From assembly GCA_038212445.1 (NCBI GenBank), contig JBBQUM010000017.1, positions 92,494 through 156,493 on the forward strand: a stretch of DNA of 64,000 nt, given 5' to 3'. The notes under the pieces were generated by a model. The model searched no databases. It saw only the letters and a program-made list of their open reading frames with translations, and was not told the DNA's origin. Source of the stretch: TMP-7 sp038212445 (GTDB lineage: Bacteria; Acidobacteriota; Terriglobia; Bryobacterales; Bryobacteraceae). Of the stretch, positions 52,661 through 62,187 are shown piece after piece (position 1 is the first letter of the stretch; each line of letters opens with the position of its first letter). The position numbers were made by a program, and so were the translations under genes.

Positions 52661-52678
52661 ACGTAACCCGAACGTAAC
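52661..52678. promoter_or_regulatory. Tandem ACGTAAC motifs in a divergent promoter region
   Basis: ACGTAAC occurs at 52661-52667 and 52672-52678, 11 bp apart, in the 144-bp region between the MFS transporter and the TonB receptor genes. Helical-turn spacing fits a tandem regulator site, but no regulator gene is adjacent. Confidence 0.3.
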
Positions 52679-52725
52679 TTCTGGCCGTTAGCGTAAAACC
52701 TAAACCAATCTAAGTGAGGCTCCGG

Positions 52726-55149
52726 TTGACTCAAAACTCCAAGCTGTCCTCGGCGATTTGTACCCTTGCCACTGTCACACTGCTCACAATCCAGATGGCC
52801 GCCATCGTCAATGCCCAAACTAACTCGGCGGCAGTCGCCGGTAGGGTTCTTGACCAGGCGGGGCAACTGCTTCCCAACGCCACTGTCTCTATTCGCAACC
52901 AGGCCACCGGCGCCGTGCGCACAGCCACCACCGGAGCCGACGGCCATTTCAAAGCCGACGGCGTGCCCACTGGCTACTACACAGTCGTGGTATCGGCACC
53001 CGGGTTCGAGACCACCAATAAAACCGAAGTTGAAGTAGCTCTCGGCAAGAGTGACGACCTCTCGATTTCGCTCGCCGTTGGCAGCCTGAGTCAGTCAGTC
53101 GAAGTCCGCGCCACGGCTTCGGTTGCCGCGCATGCCGCCCCATCCCAAGGTTCATTGGAAGCCCAAAGTGCAGTCTCCCTGATCAGCCCTCAGTTCATTC
53201 AGAACTTTGTCTCGCCCGTGGGCGACTACTCCGACATGGTGCAAATGGCGCCCGCCACCTTCAGCGTGAGCGCCAACGGACCCGGCTTGGCGGATACGAA
53301 AATCTTCTTCCGCGGCTTCAAGGACGGGACCTACAACATGACCTTCGACGGCCTGCCCTTCAATGACACTAACGATCCTACCCATCACTCCTGGGTGTTC
53401 TTTCCCGGCCCCTTCATCGGCAGTACTCTCTTTGACCGCAGCCCTGGCGACGCCACGGTCATCGGTCCCGCGAATTCCGGCGGCTCCATCAATCTGCTTT
53501 CCAAGGACCTCACCTCCGATCCGCTAATCCGCGGTACTGTCTCCTACGGTTCCTTCAACACACGCCTCCTCGAAGCCGACTTCGATTCAGGACCATTCGG
53601 CGGCGTCTCGAAAAGGTCGAACCTTCTCTTGAATGTCCACAACCTCAGTTCCGACGGTTACCAGACTTACAACTTCCTCAATCGCTGGGGCGGCAACGCA
53701 AAATACCAGCTTCGTATCAATGACCGCACGATCCTCACCGCTTATACCGGAATCATTGACCTCGCCTCGAACGCTCCGAATGTCAAAGGACCCACTCGCG
53801 CCATGGTTGCGCAGTTCGGCGACAATTACCTGCTGAATAACAATCCCGCTGACCCCCTCTACTACAAGTACAGCTGGTACCAGATCCCCACCGACTTTGA
53901 CTACGTCGGAATCAATTCAGAACTGGGTCACGGCTGGAGGATCGAAGATAAGGTCTACACGGATCGCTATTACAACCACCAGCAATACAACGGCAGCACC
54001 ATCACCGCCACCAGCGGCACCGACAAGTTAAACAGCTATCGCAAATTCGGCAACACCCTCAACGTCGTCCATGACTCCCGCTGGGGTACCTTCCGCGCTG
54101 GCTTTTGGTACGAAGTAGCTTACACTGACCGCTTTCAGATACCCACCGACCCCCGTTCCTGGATCGACGCCGCCATCCCCAACTTCCACGAGAAGTTCAT
54201 CACTCAGTCCGCTCAACCCTTTGCGCAGTACGAGTACAATATCACTCGCCGTCTCACCCTTACCGCTGGATTCAAATTCTCGAACTACAGCATGCACTTG
54301 AACCAGTTCGCCGACAATGGCAAGACCGTCGGCAACCTGGGCGGCCTGCAGTTTGTTACCCACGACGGTATCTATCACTCGTTCCAGCCCACCGGAAGTC
54401 TTCGATATCGTGTGAAGAACAATTGGACCGCGTACGCGCAGTACGCCACCGGAAACGTAATTCCCCCGAGCAGCGTCTTCGACGTCAAGAATGCGTCCGT
54501 CCTCACCACGCCGAAGCCCACTCAAACCAAGACCTTCCAATTCGGCTCGGTGCTCAAACTCAACCGTCTCACGCTCGATACCGACGTCTTCTTCCTGAAA
54601 GCCCAAGGCCCCTACGCCTCGGCTCCTGACCCCGTCACCGGCGAACCGGTCTACTACCTCTCGTCCAACACCGTCTCGAAAGGCTTTGAAGCTGAAGGCA
54701 ACATCGCCATCGGCTACGGCTTCAACCTGTACCTGAACGGGACGCTCCTCAACGCTAAGTACAACGGGTCAAACCTCTGGGTTGCGAACTCTCCACACGA
54801 TACCGAAACCATCGGCGCCACCTACCTCCACCGCAACTGGGACATCGGTTTCTTCAACAAGCGCATCGGGACGCTCTATAACGACAACGGAAGCCTCAAC
54901 CAGGCGATCGCCATCGATCCCTTCAACATCACCAACCTCTACTTCAACTACACGATCAAGGAGTCGTCCCGGCTTCGAGGCACAAAGTTCAGATTCGCGG
55001 TGAACAATCTCTTGGACAAGCACAGCATCATCGGTGTCGTCCCGGCTTCCACCAAATCGAACCTGCCGCAACCAGGCGACACCCTAACGCTCATGGCAGG
55101 CCGGAGCGTCTCGATGACCGTGACTTTCGGCTACGCGCCCAGGCGGTAG
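52726..55149 (+). CDS. TonB-dependent receptor with carboxypeptidase-regulatory domain
   Basis: The 807-residue protein has a signal peptide (LATVTLLTIQMAAIVNAQ), a carboxypeptidase-regulatory-like domain (VAGRVLDQAGQLLPNATVSI to about residue 105), a plug (TKIFFRGFKDGTYNMTFDGL, ANSGGSINLLSKDL) and a barrel with the usual C-terminal strand block (NNLLDKHSIIGVV, VSMTVTFGYAPRR). It is closer to siderophore-type receptors in its plug than the 1122-residue Oar-like receptor at 39.1 kb. The TTG at 52726 is preferred because TGAGG lies six bases upstream. A GTG at 52714 would place the ribosome site inside the gene. It is divergent from the MFS/phosphoketolase operon. Confidence 0.92.
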   Translation: MTQNSKLSSAICTLATVTLLTIQMAAIVNAQTNSAAVAGRVLDQAGQLLPNATVSIRNQATGAVRTATTGADGHFKADGVPTGYYTVVVSAPGFETTNKTEVEVALGKSDDLSISLAVGSLSQSVEVRATASVAAHAAPSQGSLEAQSAVSLISPQFIQNFVSPVGDYSDMVQMAPATFSVSANGPGLADTKIFFRGFKDGTYNMTFDGLPFNDTNDPTHHSWVFFPGPFIGSTLFDRSPGDATVIGPANSGGSINLLSKDLTSDPLIRGTVSYGSFNTRLLEADFDSGPFGGVSKRSNLLLNVHNLSSDGYQTYNFLNRWGGNAKYQLRINDRTILTAYTGIIDLASNAPNVKGPTRAMVAQFGDNYLLNNNPADPLYYKYSWYQIPTDFDYVGINSELGHGWRIEDKVYTDRYYNHQQYNGSTITATSGTDKLNSYRKFGNTLNVVHDSRWGTFRAGFWYEVAYTDRFQIPTDPRSWIDAAIPNFHEKFITQSAQPFAQYEYNITRRLTLTAGFKFSNYSMHLNQFADNGKTVGNLGGLQFVTHDGIYHSFQPTGSLRYRVKNNWTAYAQYATGNVIPPSSVFDVKNASVLTTPKPTQTKTFQFGSVLKLNRLTLDTDVFFLKAQGPYASAPDPVTGEPVYYLSSNTVSKGFEAEGNIAIGYGFNLYLNGTLLNAKYNGSNLWVANSPHDTETIGATYLHRNWDIGFFNKRIGTLYNDNGSLNQAIAIDPFNITNLYFNYTIKESSRLRGTKFRFAVNNLLDKHSIIGVVPASTKSNLPQPGDTLTLMAGRSVSMTVTFGYAPRR

Positions 55150-55326
55150 GCAGTCCGCCCGCCTCCCCGGGCCATGAGCGAGATGCCCCATGCGCGGGAT
55201 ATCACACCGGAGCGTCCGAAACTAGGCTTGAGCGAATTCACCCAAGTGTCGCGTCTCCCATCACTTAGTAAATGAAGGTGCTTGGCCACCCAATTGCTCC
55301 CTTACCCTTCCAAGGTAGGAGACTCT

Positions 55327-57561
55327 ATGGCCACCCCGGTAAGCGAGACCCGAACCGAATCCCTGCGCATGCTGCCAGGCGACGACATCCGCCAGATTAT
55401 GTGGCGCTTCTCCGATCGCCTCGACCTTCAAATGCTCGTCCAGTCCGTCCGGGCCGTCGCCCGCGGACCCGTTGCACACCTCGTTGCCGGGGGTGCCCGT
55501 AATACCCACGAGTGGACTCCCCAAAAAGCCGAACTGCTGAAATATTACGATGAGTCCGGAATCTCGGCCGCATTCCTCGAGCCTGAGGACGGCGGCTATA
55601 TCGCCGGTCCCAAGAACCTCGCGCTGGCGCTCATCGCCTTTGAACTCGCCTGGGTCGACGCCGGAGCCGCCACCGGCAGTCTCGCCGGATGCCTCGCTCT
55701 AGCCCCCATTCATGAGCGCGGAACGCCTGAACAGCGGACCTATTATAAGAGCCGTTGTGCGCCCGCCCTCCCCGGTGAGGACCGCAAGCCCTGGCGCGGC
55801 GCTTTCTGCCTCACTGAACCGCTTCCCTTCGTCGGCGTTGAAACCGGACTGCTCGCCGGCCGCGTGCGCGTGGCCGAGTGGGACGATGGCGCCGAGCCCA
55901 TCCTCGAAGTCGATAAGCGCGGCCGCTTCATCACCAACATGGGTTTCGCCAACTTCGTCACCGCCGCGGTCGACTCCGGCGACTCCCGGATTCGCGGCAC
56001 ATGCATGGTCATCCTCGAAGAGACCGACCCCGGACTCTTCGATCGCGGCACGCCCACCCGCAAGCTCGTCCATCAGCTTTCCTCTACCTGCGATCCGGCT
56101 TTCCGCCTCCGCGTCCCCGCTAGCCGCATCATTGGCGGTTACACCGTGAAGGACGGCGTCATCATTCCGCGCTACTCGCATAGTGAAGTCATCGAGGCGG
56201 TCTTCCGCCGCACCCGCGTCACCGTGGGCGTTATGACTTCCGCCAAACTGCTCTCCGCCGTAGAGCCCGTTATCCGCTATCAGCGCGACCGTTTCCGCGG
56301 CGCCGGAGCCATTCCGCCCGGCTCTCCCCGTTACGAACTCGGCCTCCAACAGAAACCCGACGCCGTCAACCGTCTGGTGGATGTCTGGGCCACCGGAGAG
56401 GCCGGCGCATCCTTAGGCTTCACCGCCTCCCGCATGTTCGACGAACTCGATCCGCTTGAGAAAGCGAAGGATCGCATTCTCGCCGAGCAGGGAATCTCGG
56501 GCGGCATGTCGGCCTTCAAAGCGCTCCGCAAGTTTCAAAAGGACGCACTCGAGTTCCTTGCACTGGAACGCATGCCCGCCGGACGCCGCAATCAGGCACG
56601 CATGAACGAACTCGCCGCCAATCCCCTCATCCCGTTCATGCTGCTCGACGCCCAGGCCAACGTATTCTGCCCGGCCTGCAAACTCTGGAACACCGGCCAT
56701 GGCGCGAATATGATGCGCGAGGCCGTCAGCCTCATGGGCGGCTACGGCATCACCGAAGATTGCCCCGGCTTCCTCGGACACAAGTGGATGGACTCGCAAC
56801 TCGAAGCGACGTACGAAGGGCCTGAGTCTGTCCAGCGGCGCCAGCTTTCCATCACCATGGTCTCCGACCTGTTCCTGGCGCAGTTCCGCAACTGGATCGC
56901 CGACATGCGCGACGTCGCCGGAACCCGCCCTGGCACCGGCGCCTGTGCGCTCGCCACCGGCATGCAGATGTGGCTGTGGAGCGTGGAGCACCTGCAAGTG
57001 GCCAAAGACGCCGATGGCGACACGCTCTATCACAGCAACCGCCAGGGTGTCACGTTCCCGCTCGCCGACGCGCTCTGCTGGCTCCTCTCGGCTCGCGCAT
57101 TCATTCTCGACGTCATCGAACTCGAGGAGAAGGGACCTGCGAATCCTGTGGTCGCCGAAGGCCTCGCTGGAACCGTGAAGTTCTTCAGCAACCTCGCTCA
57201 TGTTCAAACCTCCCGCGCCGCCGGTGAAGTGGGCCGCATCTGCGCCGAGCTGGTCTACGGCTACAATCGTCACCCGGCGTGGGATGACGACAGCTACCAG
57301 GGCTGCTATCACACCGACGAGTTGATTCAGCTCGAAAGCATCATCCCCGGAATGGCCAGCGTGGCTATCGATGTCATCGGTCCCGACGGCTCTCATCCCA
57401 CAAAGGCCGGCCCCTGCGCCAGTCACCGCGGCCTCGACTCTTTCGTCAAGCTGCGCACCAAGCTCGATGGCTGCCTCACCGGCTCCCAACTGGCCAAGGA
57501 CGCCGCAGCCGAAGCGCTCACGCAGGTCATGATTCCCGCCGCACTGGACTATCCCGTATGA
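55327..57561 (+). CDS. Large acyl-CoA dehydrogenase-family flavoprotein
   Basis: The 744-residue protein has acyl-CoA dehydrogenase blocks: ISAAFLEPEDGGYIAGPKNL (N-terminal helix domain), WRGAFCLTEPLPFVGVET (FAD loop), VASRIIGGYTVKDG-like middle domain, MREAVSLMGGYGITEDCPGF and MDSQLEATYEGPESVQRRQL at the FAD-binding C-terminal fold. It is longer than the usual 380-400 residues by about 350, mostly a C-terminal extension. The ATG at 55327 has TAGGAG five bases upstream. The frame open back to 55282 lacks this. It overlaps the ETF-quinone oxidoreductase start by four bases and heads a four-gene electron-transfer operon. Acyl substrate unknown. Confidence 0.9.
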   Translation: MATPVSETRTESLRMLPGDDIRQIMWRFSDRLDLQMLVQSVRAVARGPVAHLVAGGARNTHEWTPQKAELLKYYDESGISAAFLEPEDGGYIAGPKNLALALIAFELAWVDAGAATGSLAGCLALAPIHERGTPEQRTYYKSRCAPALPGEDRKPWRGAFCLTEPLPFVGVETGLLAGRVRVAEWDDGAEPILEVDKRGRFITNMGFANFVTAAVDSGDSRIRGTCMVILEETDPGLFDRGTPTRKLVHQLSSTCDPAFRLRVPASRIIGGYTVKDGVIIPRYSHSEVIEAVFRRTRVTVGVMTSAKLLSAVEPVIRYQRDRFRGAGAIPPGSPRYELGLQQKPDAVNRLVDVWATGEAGASLGFTASRMFDELDPLEKAKDRILAEQGISGGMSAFKALRKFQKDALEFLALERMPAGRRNQARMNELAANPLIPFMLLDAQANVFCPACKLWNTGHGANMMREAVSLMGGYGITEDCPGFLGHKWMDSQLEATYEGPESVQRRQLSITMVSDLFLAQFRNWIADMRDVAGTRPGTGACALATGMQMWLWSVEHLQVAKDADGDTLYHSNRQGVTFPLADALCWLLSARAFILDVIELEEKGPANPVVAEGLAGTVKFFSNLAHVQTSRAAGEVGRICAELVYGYNRHPAWDDDSYQGCYHTDELIQLESIIPGMASVAIDVIGPDGSHPTKAGPCASHRGLDSFVKLRTKLDGCLTGSQLAKDAAAEALTQVMIPAALDYPV

Positions 57562-59318
57562 GCGACGCGCCGCAAGCCGGTCGACAGTCGATGGAAGTCG
57601 ACATCGTTTGTGTCGGCTTCGGGCCCGCGATGGGCGGCTTTCTCACCACGCTGGCGCCAGTGCTCTCCGAATTGCCGGTGCCTCCGCAAGTCATCTGCTA
57701 CGAGCGGGCCGACGGCCTCGGCTTCGGCGTCTCCGGCGTCGTCACCAAGGCGCGCGGCATCCGGCATTCTTTCCCCAACCTCGATCCTTCGCTGATCCCG
57801 ATGGCCGCGTCGGTGAAAACCGAAAAAGTGGTCTACCTGTTCGACCCGTACGGCGCAAGCCGTCGCTCTATGTCGGTCCGCCTCAGCGACTCCATTTCCC
57901 GGCGCTTCATGGACACTGCCACGCAATCCATTGAACTGCCCTGGACGCCCGCGTTTCTCCATAAAAGCGGCGGCCTCATCCTGTCGCTCGGCCAGTTCAA
58001 TCAGTGGGTGGGCGAGCAGTTGATGATGACCGGGATGGTGCAGGTGTGGCCCGGCATGCCGGTGGCTGAGCCGATCATCGAAAACGAGTCGGTTTGCGGG
58101 GTGCGCCTCGCCGATCAGAATGGTCAACCCGGCATGGACATCCGCGCGGCGTTGACGATTGTGGGCGACGGTCCGGTGGGTCCCGTGGGCCGTAAGATCG
58201 ACGCCGAGTTCGGCACGCCCGCCACTTTCGAACGCAACGAATGGGCCGTCGGCGCCAAGATGGTGTTCGACCTTCCCGACCACGTCGACCTCGAACCCGG
58301 CACCGTCCTCCACACCCTCGGCTATCCCGAACCCGAGATCTTCGGCTTCTTCTACGTTCATCCCGATCGCATCGCGTCAGCCGGCATCTTCATTCCCAGC
58401 TGGTTCGACAGTCCCGTCCGTACCTCCTACCGGTACCTTCAGCACTTCATCCAGCATCCTTATTTGTGGCGTTACCTCAAGGGCGGACGGCTCCGCAGTT
58501 GGGGCGCTAAGTCGCTCCTGGAGTCTGGAAGGCGCGGCGAACCGCACCTTTGCGGCCACGGCTACGCGCGCATCGGCGAAGGCTCCGGATCAACGAATGT
58601 GCTCACCGGATCCGGTGTCGACGAAGCTTGGACCACCGGTATTCAATGCGCCGAAGGCGTCATCGAACTGTTGCGCGAGAAGGCCCCGTTCACTCGCGGC
58701 AATCTCGAGCGCGCCTACGTGTCGCGCCGCCGCGCAAGCTGGGTGGAATCGGAAGGACGAATTGCAGAACATGCGCGCGACGGCTTCCAGCGCGGCTTCC
58801 TTACCGGCATGATCGGCATGGGGCTCGCCGGCCTCACCAGCGGCAGCATCGTCGTCCACCAGAATCCCAAGTCGGCTGAGAGCCGTACACCCAGCGTCGA
58901 AGAATATTTCGCCGACCGGATTCCCCAAACCGAGATCGAGACGATTCGCGCCGAATGCAAGGCTTCAGGAACGCCCCTCCACGACCGTCTGATGGAGCGC
59001 AGTGGATGGCCCTCTATCCCCTACGATGGTCAACTCCTGATGACCCATCAGGATGCCCTCCTCATCGGCGGCAAGGTCCAAGCGGTCCCCGGCTTCGGCG
59101 ATCACGTCCGCTTCATCGACCGTCAAATCTGTGACGACTGCCGCAATCAGGTCTGCGTCGAAATCTGCTCGGCTGAAGCGCTCTCACCCAACCGCGATGA
59201 GGGTAGGACTCCCACCTTCGATCGCGAAAAATGCGTCCATTGCGGCGCTTGCTATTGGAACTGCACAAATATCGAATTCGAGGCCGGTGCAGGTGGTCTG
59301 CACTCGGCCGAAAACTAA
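57558..59318 (+). CDS. ETF:quinone oxidoreductase-like flavoprotein with C-terminal ferredoxin
   Basis: The 586-residue protein has an N-terminal FAD-binding Rossmann motif (DIVCVGFGPAMGGFLTTL) and FixC/ETF-QO blocks such as WAVGAKMVFDLPDHVDLEPG and TLGYPEPEIFGFFYVHPDRI. The C-terminus has a ferredoxin domain with cysteines in CDDCRNQVCVEICSAEAL and CVHCGACYWNCTNIEFE, fitting one 4Fe-4S cluster. It should pass electrons from EtfAB to the quinone pool at the membrane. The start overlaps the acyl-CoA dehydrogenase stop (ATGA), and EtfB begins one base after this stop, so the four proteins are made together. Confidence 0.9.
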   Translation: MSDAPQAGRQSMEVDIVCVGFGPAMGGFLTTLAPVLSELPVPPQVICYERADGLGFGVSGVVTKARGIRHSFPNLDPSLIPMAASVKTEKVVYLFDPYGASRRSMSVRLSDSISRRFMDTATQSIELPWTPAFLHKSGGLILSLGQFNQWVGEQLMMTGMVQVWPGMPVAEPIIENESVCGVRLADQNGQPGMDIRAALTIVGDGPVGPVGRKIDAEFGTPATFERNEWAVGAKMVFDLPDHVDLEPGTVLHTLGYPEPEIFGFFYVHPDRIASAGIFIPSWFDSPVRTSYRYLQHFIQHPYLWRYLKGGRLRSWGAKSLLESGRRGEPHLCGHGYARIGEGSGSTNVLTGSGVDEAWTTGIQCAEGVIELLREKAPFTRGNLERAYVSRRRASWVESEGRIAEHARDGFQRGFLTGMIGMGLAGLTSGSIVVHQNPKSAESRTPSVEEYFADRIPQTEIETIRAECKASGTPLHDRLMERSGWPSIPYDGQLLMTHQDALLIGGKVQAVPGFGDHVRFIDRQICDDCRNQVCVEICSAEALSPNRDEGRTPTFDREKCVHCGACYWNCTNIEFEAGAGGLHSAEN

Positions 59319-59319
59319 C

Positions 59320-60129
59320 ATGCCTACTGCCTTTCAAATCGTCGTCTGCGGCGGCATTGTGCCCGATCCGCTCCAAACTCTCGAACCCATTACCGGCCCC
59401 GCGGGACCGGCGCTCAAAAATGAGATGATGCTGCCTCACGTGATCGATCCGTGGGCCGCCCACGCCCTCTACGAAGCCGCGAACCTGGCCAAACAGAATC
59501 CCGGCTCCAAAGTATATTTGCTCAGCCTTGCACCCAAGGCGAAACTGCAGCAGGTCATGATGACCGTCGGCCAGCGCGTAGCACTCGAACTGATTGCGGT
59601 AGACGCCAATGGTGGCGGCTTCTCAGATTCGTTTGAGGTCGCCGCCGCGCTCGCCTCCGCCATCGAAGGAATTGCCGGCCTCGACCGCACCCGCCTGTTG
59701 ATCTTCGGCGGTTGGGAGTCGGCCTCGCGCGGCTCAGGCTCTACCCTCCAGATGGTCGGCGAACGCCTCGGCATTACCGAACAGTTTCTGGGCGTCGACG
59801 AAATCAAGATCGGCGAAGATGGCTCGCTGCGTATCTTGGAACGCATCGAAGGCGGACAGCACCAGGTTTCTGTGTGCCAGAGCGCCCCGGCCGTTCTCGG
59901 CTGGGCCACCGGTAACCTTCCCGAGCCGGCAAACAACCCGCAGATCGGCATGCTGAATATGCGCGCCATCATGCCGGCGCTGCAAAAGGCCAAACCCGCA
60001 CCCCTCCCTCACGGCGCGGCTTTTAAGAATGTCGCGTTGCCCAAGCAGCAGCGCGAGACCCGCATCGTCAAAGACATGCCGGCTGACCAAGTCGCGCAGG
60101 AAATCTTCGAATGGATCACCGCGGAATAA
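59320..60129 (+). CDS. etfB: Electron transfer flavoprotein beta subunit
   Basis: The 269-residue protein matches EtfB: an N-terminal VVCGGIVPDPLQTLEPITGP, the central IDPWAAHALYEAANLAKQNP, LLIFGGWESASRGSGSTLQM (the place of the GxxxxDxxxxQ signature, with Asp replaced), and LPEPANNPQIGMLNMRAIMP. EtfB binds AMP and forms a dimer with EtfA. The ATG at 59320 lies one base after the preceding stop. A longer in-frame reading from 59053 runs through the ferredoxin gene and is a shadow. The EtfA gene follows after three bases. Confidence 0.9.
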   Translation: MPTAFQIVVCGGIVPDPLQTLEPITGPAGPALKNEMMLPHVIDPWAAHALYEAANLAKQNPGSKVYLLSLAPKAKLQQVMMTVGQRVALELIAVDANGGGFSDSFEVAAALASAIEGIAGLDRTRLLIFGGWESASRGSGSTLQMVGERLGITEQFLGVDEIKIGEDGSLRILERIEGGQHQVSVCQSAPAVLGWATGNLPEPANNPQIGMLNMRAIMPALQKAKPAPLPHGAAFKNVALPKQQRETRIVKDMPADQVAQEIFEWITAE

Positions 60130-60132
60130 ACA

Positions 60133-61137
60133 ATGGCTGAAACAATTCTCTTCCTTGCATTCACCGAGCCCGACGGCTCACTCTCGCGTGTGGCCCTGGA
60201 GACACTGGCAGTCGCGCAGTCCCTCGGTGCATTCTCAGTGGGACTGATCGGCGCAGACGTGCAAGCCGCGGCCGATTCCATCGGCAGATGCGGCGCATCA
60301 AAATATTTCGCCGTTTCCGGCAGCGCGTTCGCGCAGCCTCGTTACTCCACCGATGCCGCTGCCGCCGAAACCATCTGCCGGATAGCCGCTGCCACCGTCG
60401 TCATTACTGCCCATACATCGCGTTCAGCACGCGCTCTACCCGGCGTCGCTCAGCGCCTGAATGGCCGCGTGGACACTCACATCACTGGCTTAACGCCGGA
60501 CTTGGACGTATCCCGCTGGCTCTACCGGCAAAGGATGGAGGCAGTCATTACTCGCGTCCAGCGTCCCTGGATCCTGCTGCTCGAATCAGGCTGCGCCGGC
60601 CCGTATGCAGGCGGCGCCGCGCCGGTGGCGGTCGATCATCTGAACGTAAATACGAGTTCCCGGACGCAGGTAACTGGACGGCAGTCTCCAAGATCCGAAC
60701 AGCAAACCATTCGCCCCGACGCCCCGCTGCTCTTCGTTGCGGGCGCCGGTTGGACGAAAAAACAAAAGGACGGCCAGCCTCACGTCGCTGAGGCAGGCGA
60801 ACTCATTCTCGGCCTCTTGAACTCCACGAACGCGTCGCTCGGCAGCAGCAAGTCGCTCGTTGACCTGAGCGGCGAAGGGCAGGACGTTCTGCCATTCCTG
60901 TCTCATCTCAATCAAGTCGGGCAGACCGGCGCTACGCCGCGGCATCCCAAGGGACTCGCCACCTGCTGCCACGGTGAAGAGCCTCACGTTGTCGGCTGGC
61001 GCTTCATCACCGAACGTCGCGCCGTCAACCTCGACGCGAACTGCGGCTGGGCGCGTCGCAAAGCGGATGTTCTTTACGTAGCCGACGCCTTCGAGGTGAT
61101 GAAGCGCCTCAACGCGCTCCTCGCCGCAACGGGATAA
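60133..61137 (+). CDS. etfA: Divergent electron transfer flavoprotein alpha subunit
   Basis: The 334-residue protein has the EtfA length and order. The C-terminal FAD domain is recognisable from the run SKSLVDLSGEGQDVLPFLSH, then NQVGQTGATPRHPKGLATCC, then VNLDANCGWARRKADVLYVA. It is diverged at key places: LLFVAGAGWTKKQ replaces the usual SGGRG-type motif, and CCHGEEPHVVGW stands where GISGAIQHLAG is expected. The NQVGQTG loop, which normally touches FAD, is kept. It should hold FAD and carry electrons from the acyl-CoA dehydrogenase to the ETF-quinone oxidoreductase in the same operon. FAD binding cannot be confirmed by eye. Confidence 0.82.
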   Translation: MAETILFLAFTEPDGSLSRVALETLAVAQSLGAFSVGLIGADVQAAADSIGRCGASKYFAVSGSAFAQPRYSTDAAAAETICRIAAATVVITAHTSRSARALPGVAQRLNGRVDTHITGLTPDLDVSRWLYRQRMEAVITRVQRPWILLLESGCAGPYAGGAAPVAVDHLNVNTSSRTQVTGRQSPRSEQQTIRPDAPLLFVAGAGWTKKQKDGQPHVAEAGELILGLLNSTNASLGSSKSLVDLSGEGQDVLPFLSHLNQVGQTGATPRHPKGLATCCHGEEPHVVGWRFITERRAVNLDANCGWARRKADVLYVADAFEVMKRLNALLAATG

Positions 61138-61153
61138 TGAAAACGGAGATTCG

Positions 61154-61972
61154 ATGAGTCAACTACCCTTCGAACGCGTTTTCCGTTATTCGATTTGCGG
61201 CTTCTTGTCGGCGTTAATTCTGTCGACCAGCCTTTTCGCACAGCCTCCATCCGGCCGCCAGCCCGGCGCTAAGCCGCAGGACACCGAAGTATGGGAACCC
61301 GAGCCCAAGGTGATCACTCCCGGTTCAAATGACTCGGCGCCGTCGGACTCCATCGTCCTCTTTGATGGCACAAACCTGAATCAGTGGGTCAACACTGCCG
61401 ATCATTCGCCCGCGAAGTGGATCGTCGCCAATGGCGTCATGACCGTCAGCAAGGCGCCCGGGGCAGGGAATATCGAAACCACCCGCACCTTCCACAACTA
61501 CCAATTGCACCTCGAATGGAAAATCCCCGCCGGAGTCACCGGCACCGACCAGATGCGTGGAAATAGCGGTGTCTTTCTCGCTTCAACCGGTCGCGGCGAT
61601 GCCGGCTACGAGTTGCAAATCCTCGACTCCTATCAAAATCGGACCTACTCGAACGGGCAGGCCGGCAGCATCTATAAGCAGGGCATTCCACTCGTCAACC
61701 CCGCGCGCAAACCAGGCGAATGGCAGAAATACGACGTCGTCTGGACCGCGCCCACCTTCAATGCGGACGGGACACTGAAAACCCCAGCCTACGTCACCGT
61801 CTTCTACAACGGCGTGCTGGTACAGAATCACTTCGAACTCAAAGGCGAGACCTTGTACATCGGCAAACCGTCTTATCGCAAATACGATTCCGCACCCATT
61901 AAACTCCAGGCGCATCCCGATCCCAGCGAGCCCGTCAGCTTTAGAAACATCTGGGTGAGGGAACTGAACTAG
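61154..61972 (+). CDS. DUF1080 (3-keto-disaccharide hydrolase-like) protein, exported
   Basis: The 272-residue protein has a signal peptide (YSICGFLSALILSTSLFAQ), a proline-rich linker of about 35 residues, and one DUF1080 domain with SIVLFDGTNLNQWVN, LHLEWKIPAGVTGTDQMRGN, SGVFLASTGRGDAGYELQIL and VSFRNIWVRELN. It belongs to the same family as the gene at 29346 but to a different branch. The start ATG has GGAG upstream and lies 16 bp after the EtfA stop. Whether it is functionally tied to the ETF operon is unclear. Confidence 0.88.
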   Translation: MSQLPFERVFRYSICGFLSALILSTSLFAQPPSGRQPGAKPQDTEVWEPEPKVITPGSNDSAPSDSIVLFDGTNLNQWVNTADHSPAKWIVANGVMTVSKAPGAGNIETTRTFHNYQLHLEWKIPAGVTGTDQMRGNSGVFLASTGRGDAGYELQILDSYQNRTYSNGQAGSIYKQGIPLVNPARKPGEWQKYDVVWTAPTFNADGTLKTPAYVTVFYNGVLVQNHFELKGETLYIGKPSYRKYDSAPIKLQAHPDPSEPVSFRNIWVRELN

Positions 61973-61987
61973 TCGAACCGTCCACCA

Positions 61988-62046
61988 CTCGTTGAGGCGC
62001 ACAGCAAAAAGGGAAGTAGAACGAGCCTCCCGGCTCGTTGAGGCGC
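61988..62046. repeat. Short direct repeat (CTCGTTGAGGCGC x2)
   Basis: CTCGTTGAGGCGC is found at 61988-62000 and 62034-62046, 46 bp apart. The second copy overlaps the right arm of the hairpin at 62020-62039. Confidence 0.5.
62020..62039 (+). terminator. Hairpin downstream of DUF1080 gene
   Basis: A perfect eight-base stem (AACGAGCC/GGCTCGTT) with a TCCC loop lies 47 bp after the DUF1080 stop. No T-run follows, so termination by this element is only likely, not shown. Confidence 0.4.
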
Positions 62047-62187
62047 GCAAGGGGAAAGTCATGAACGGCATGGCCCTATGCCTAGCTACGCCATAACATT
62101 CAGAAATCTCGGGAACAATACTCTAAATCCATATCCCTTCAGCACCGATAGAGTAATAGTACTTACTACGAATTTCAGATTATAATA

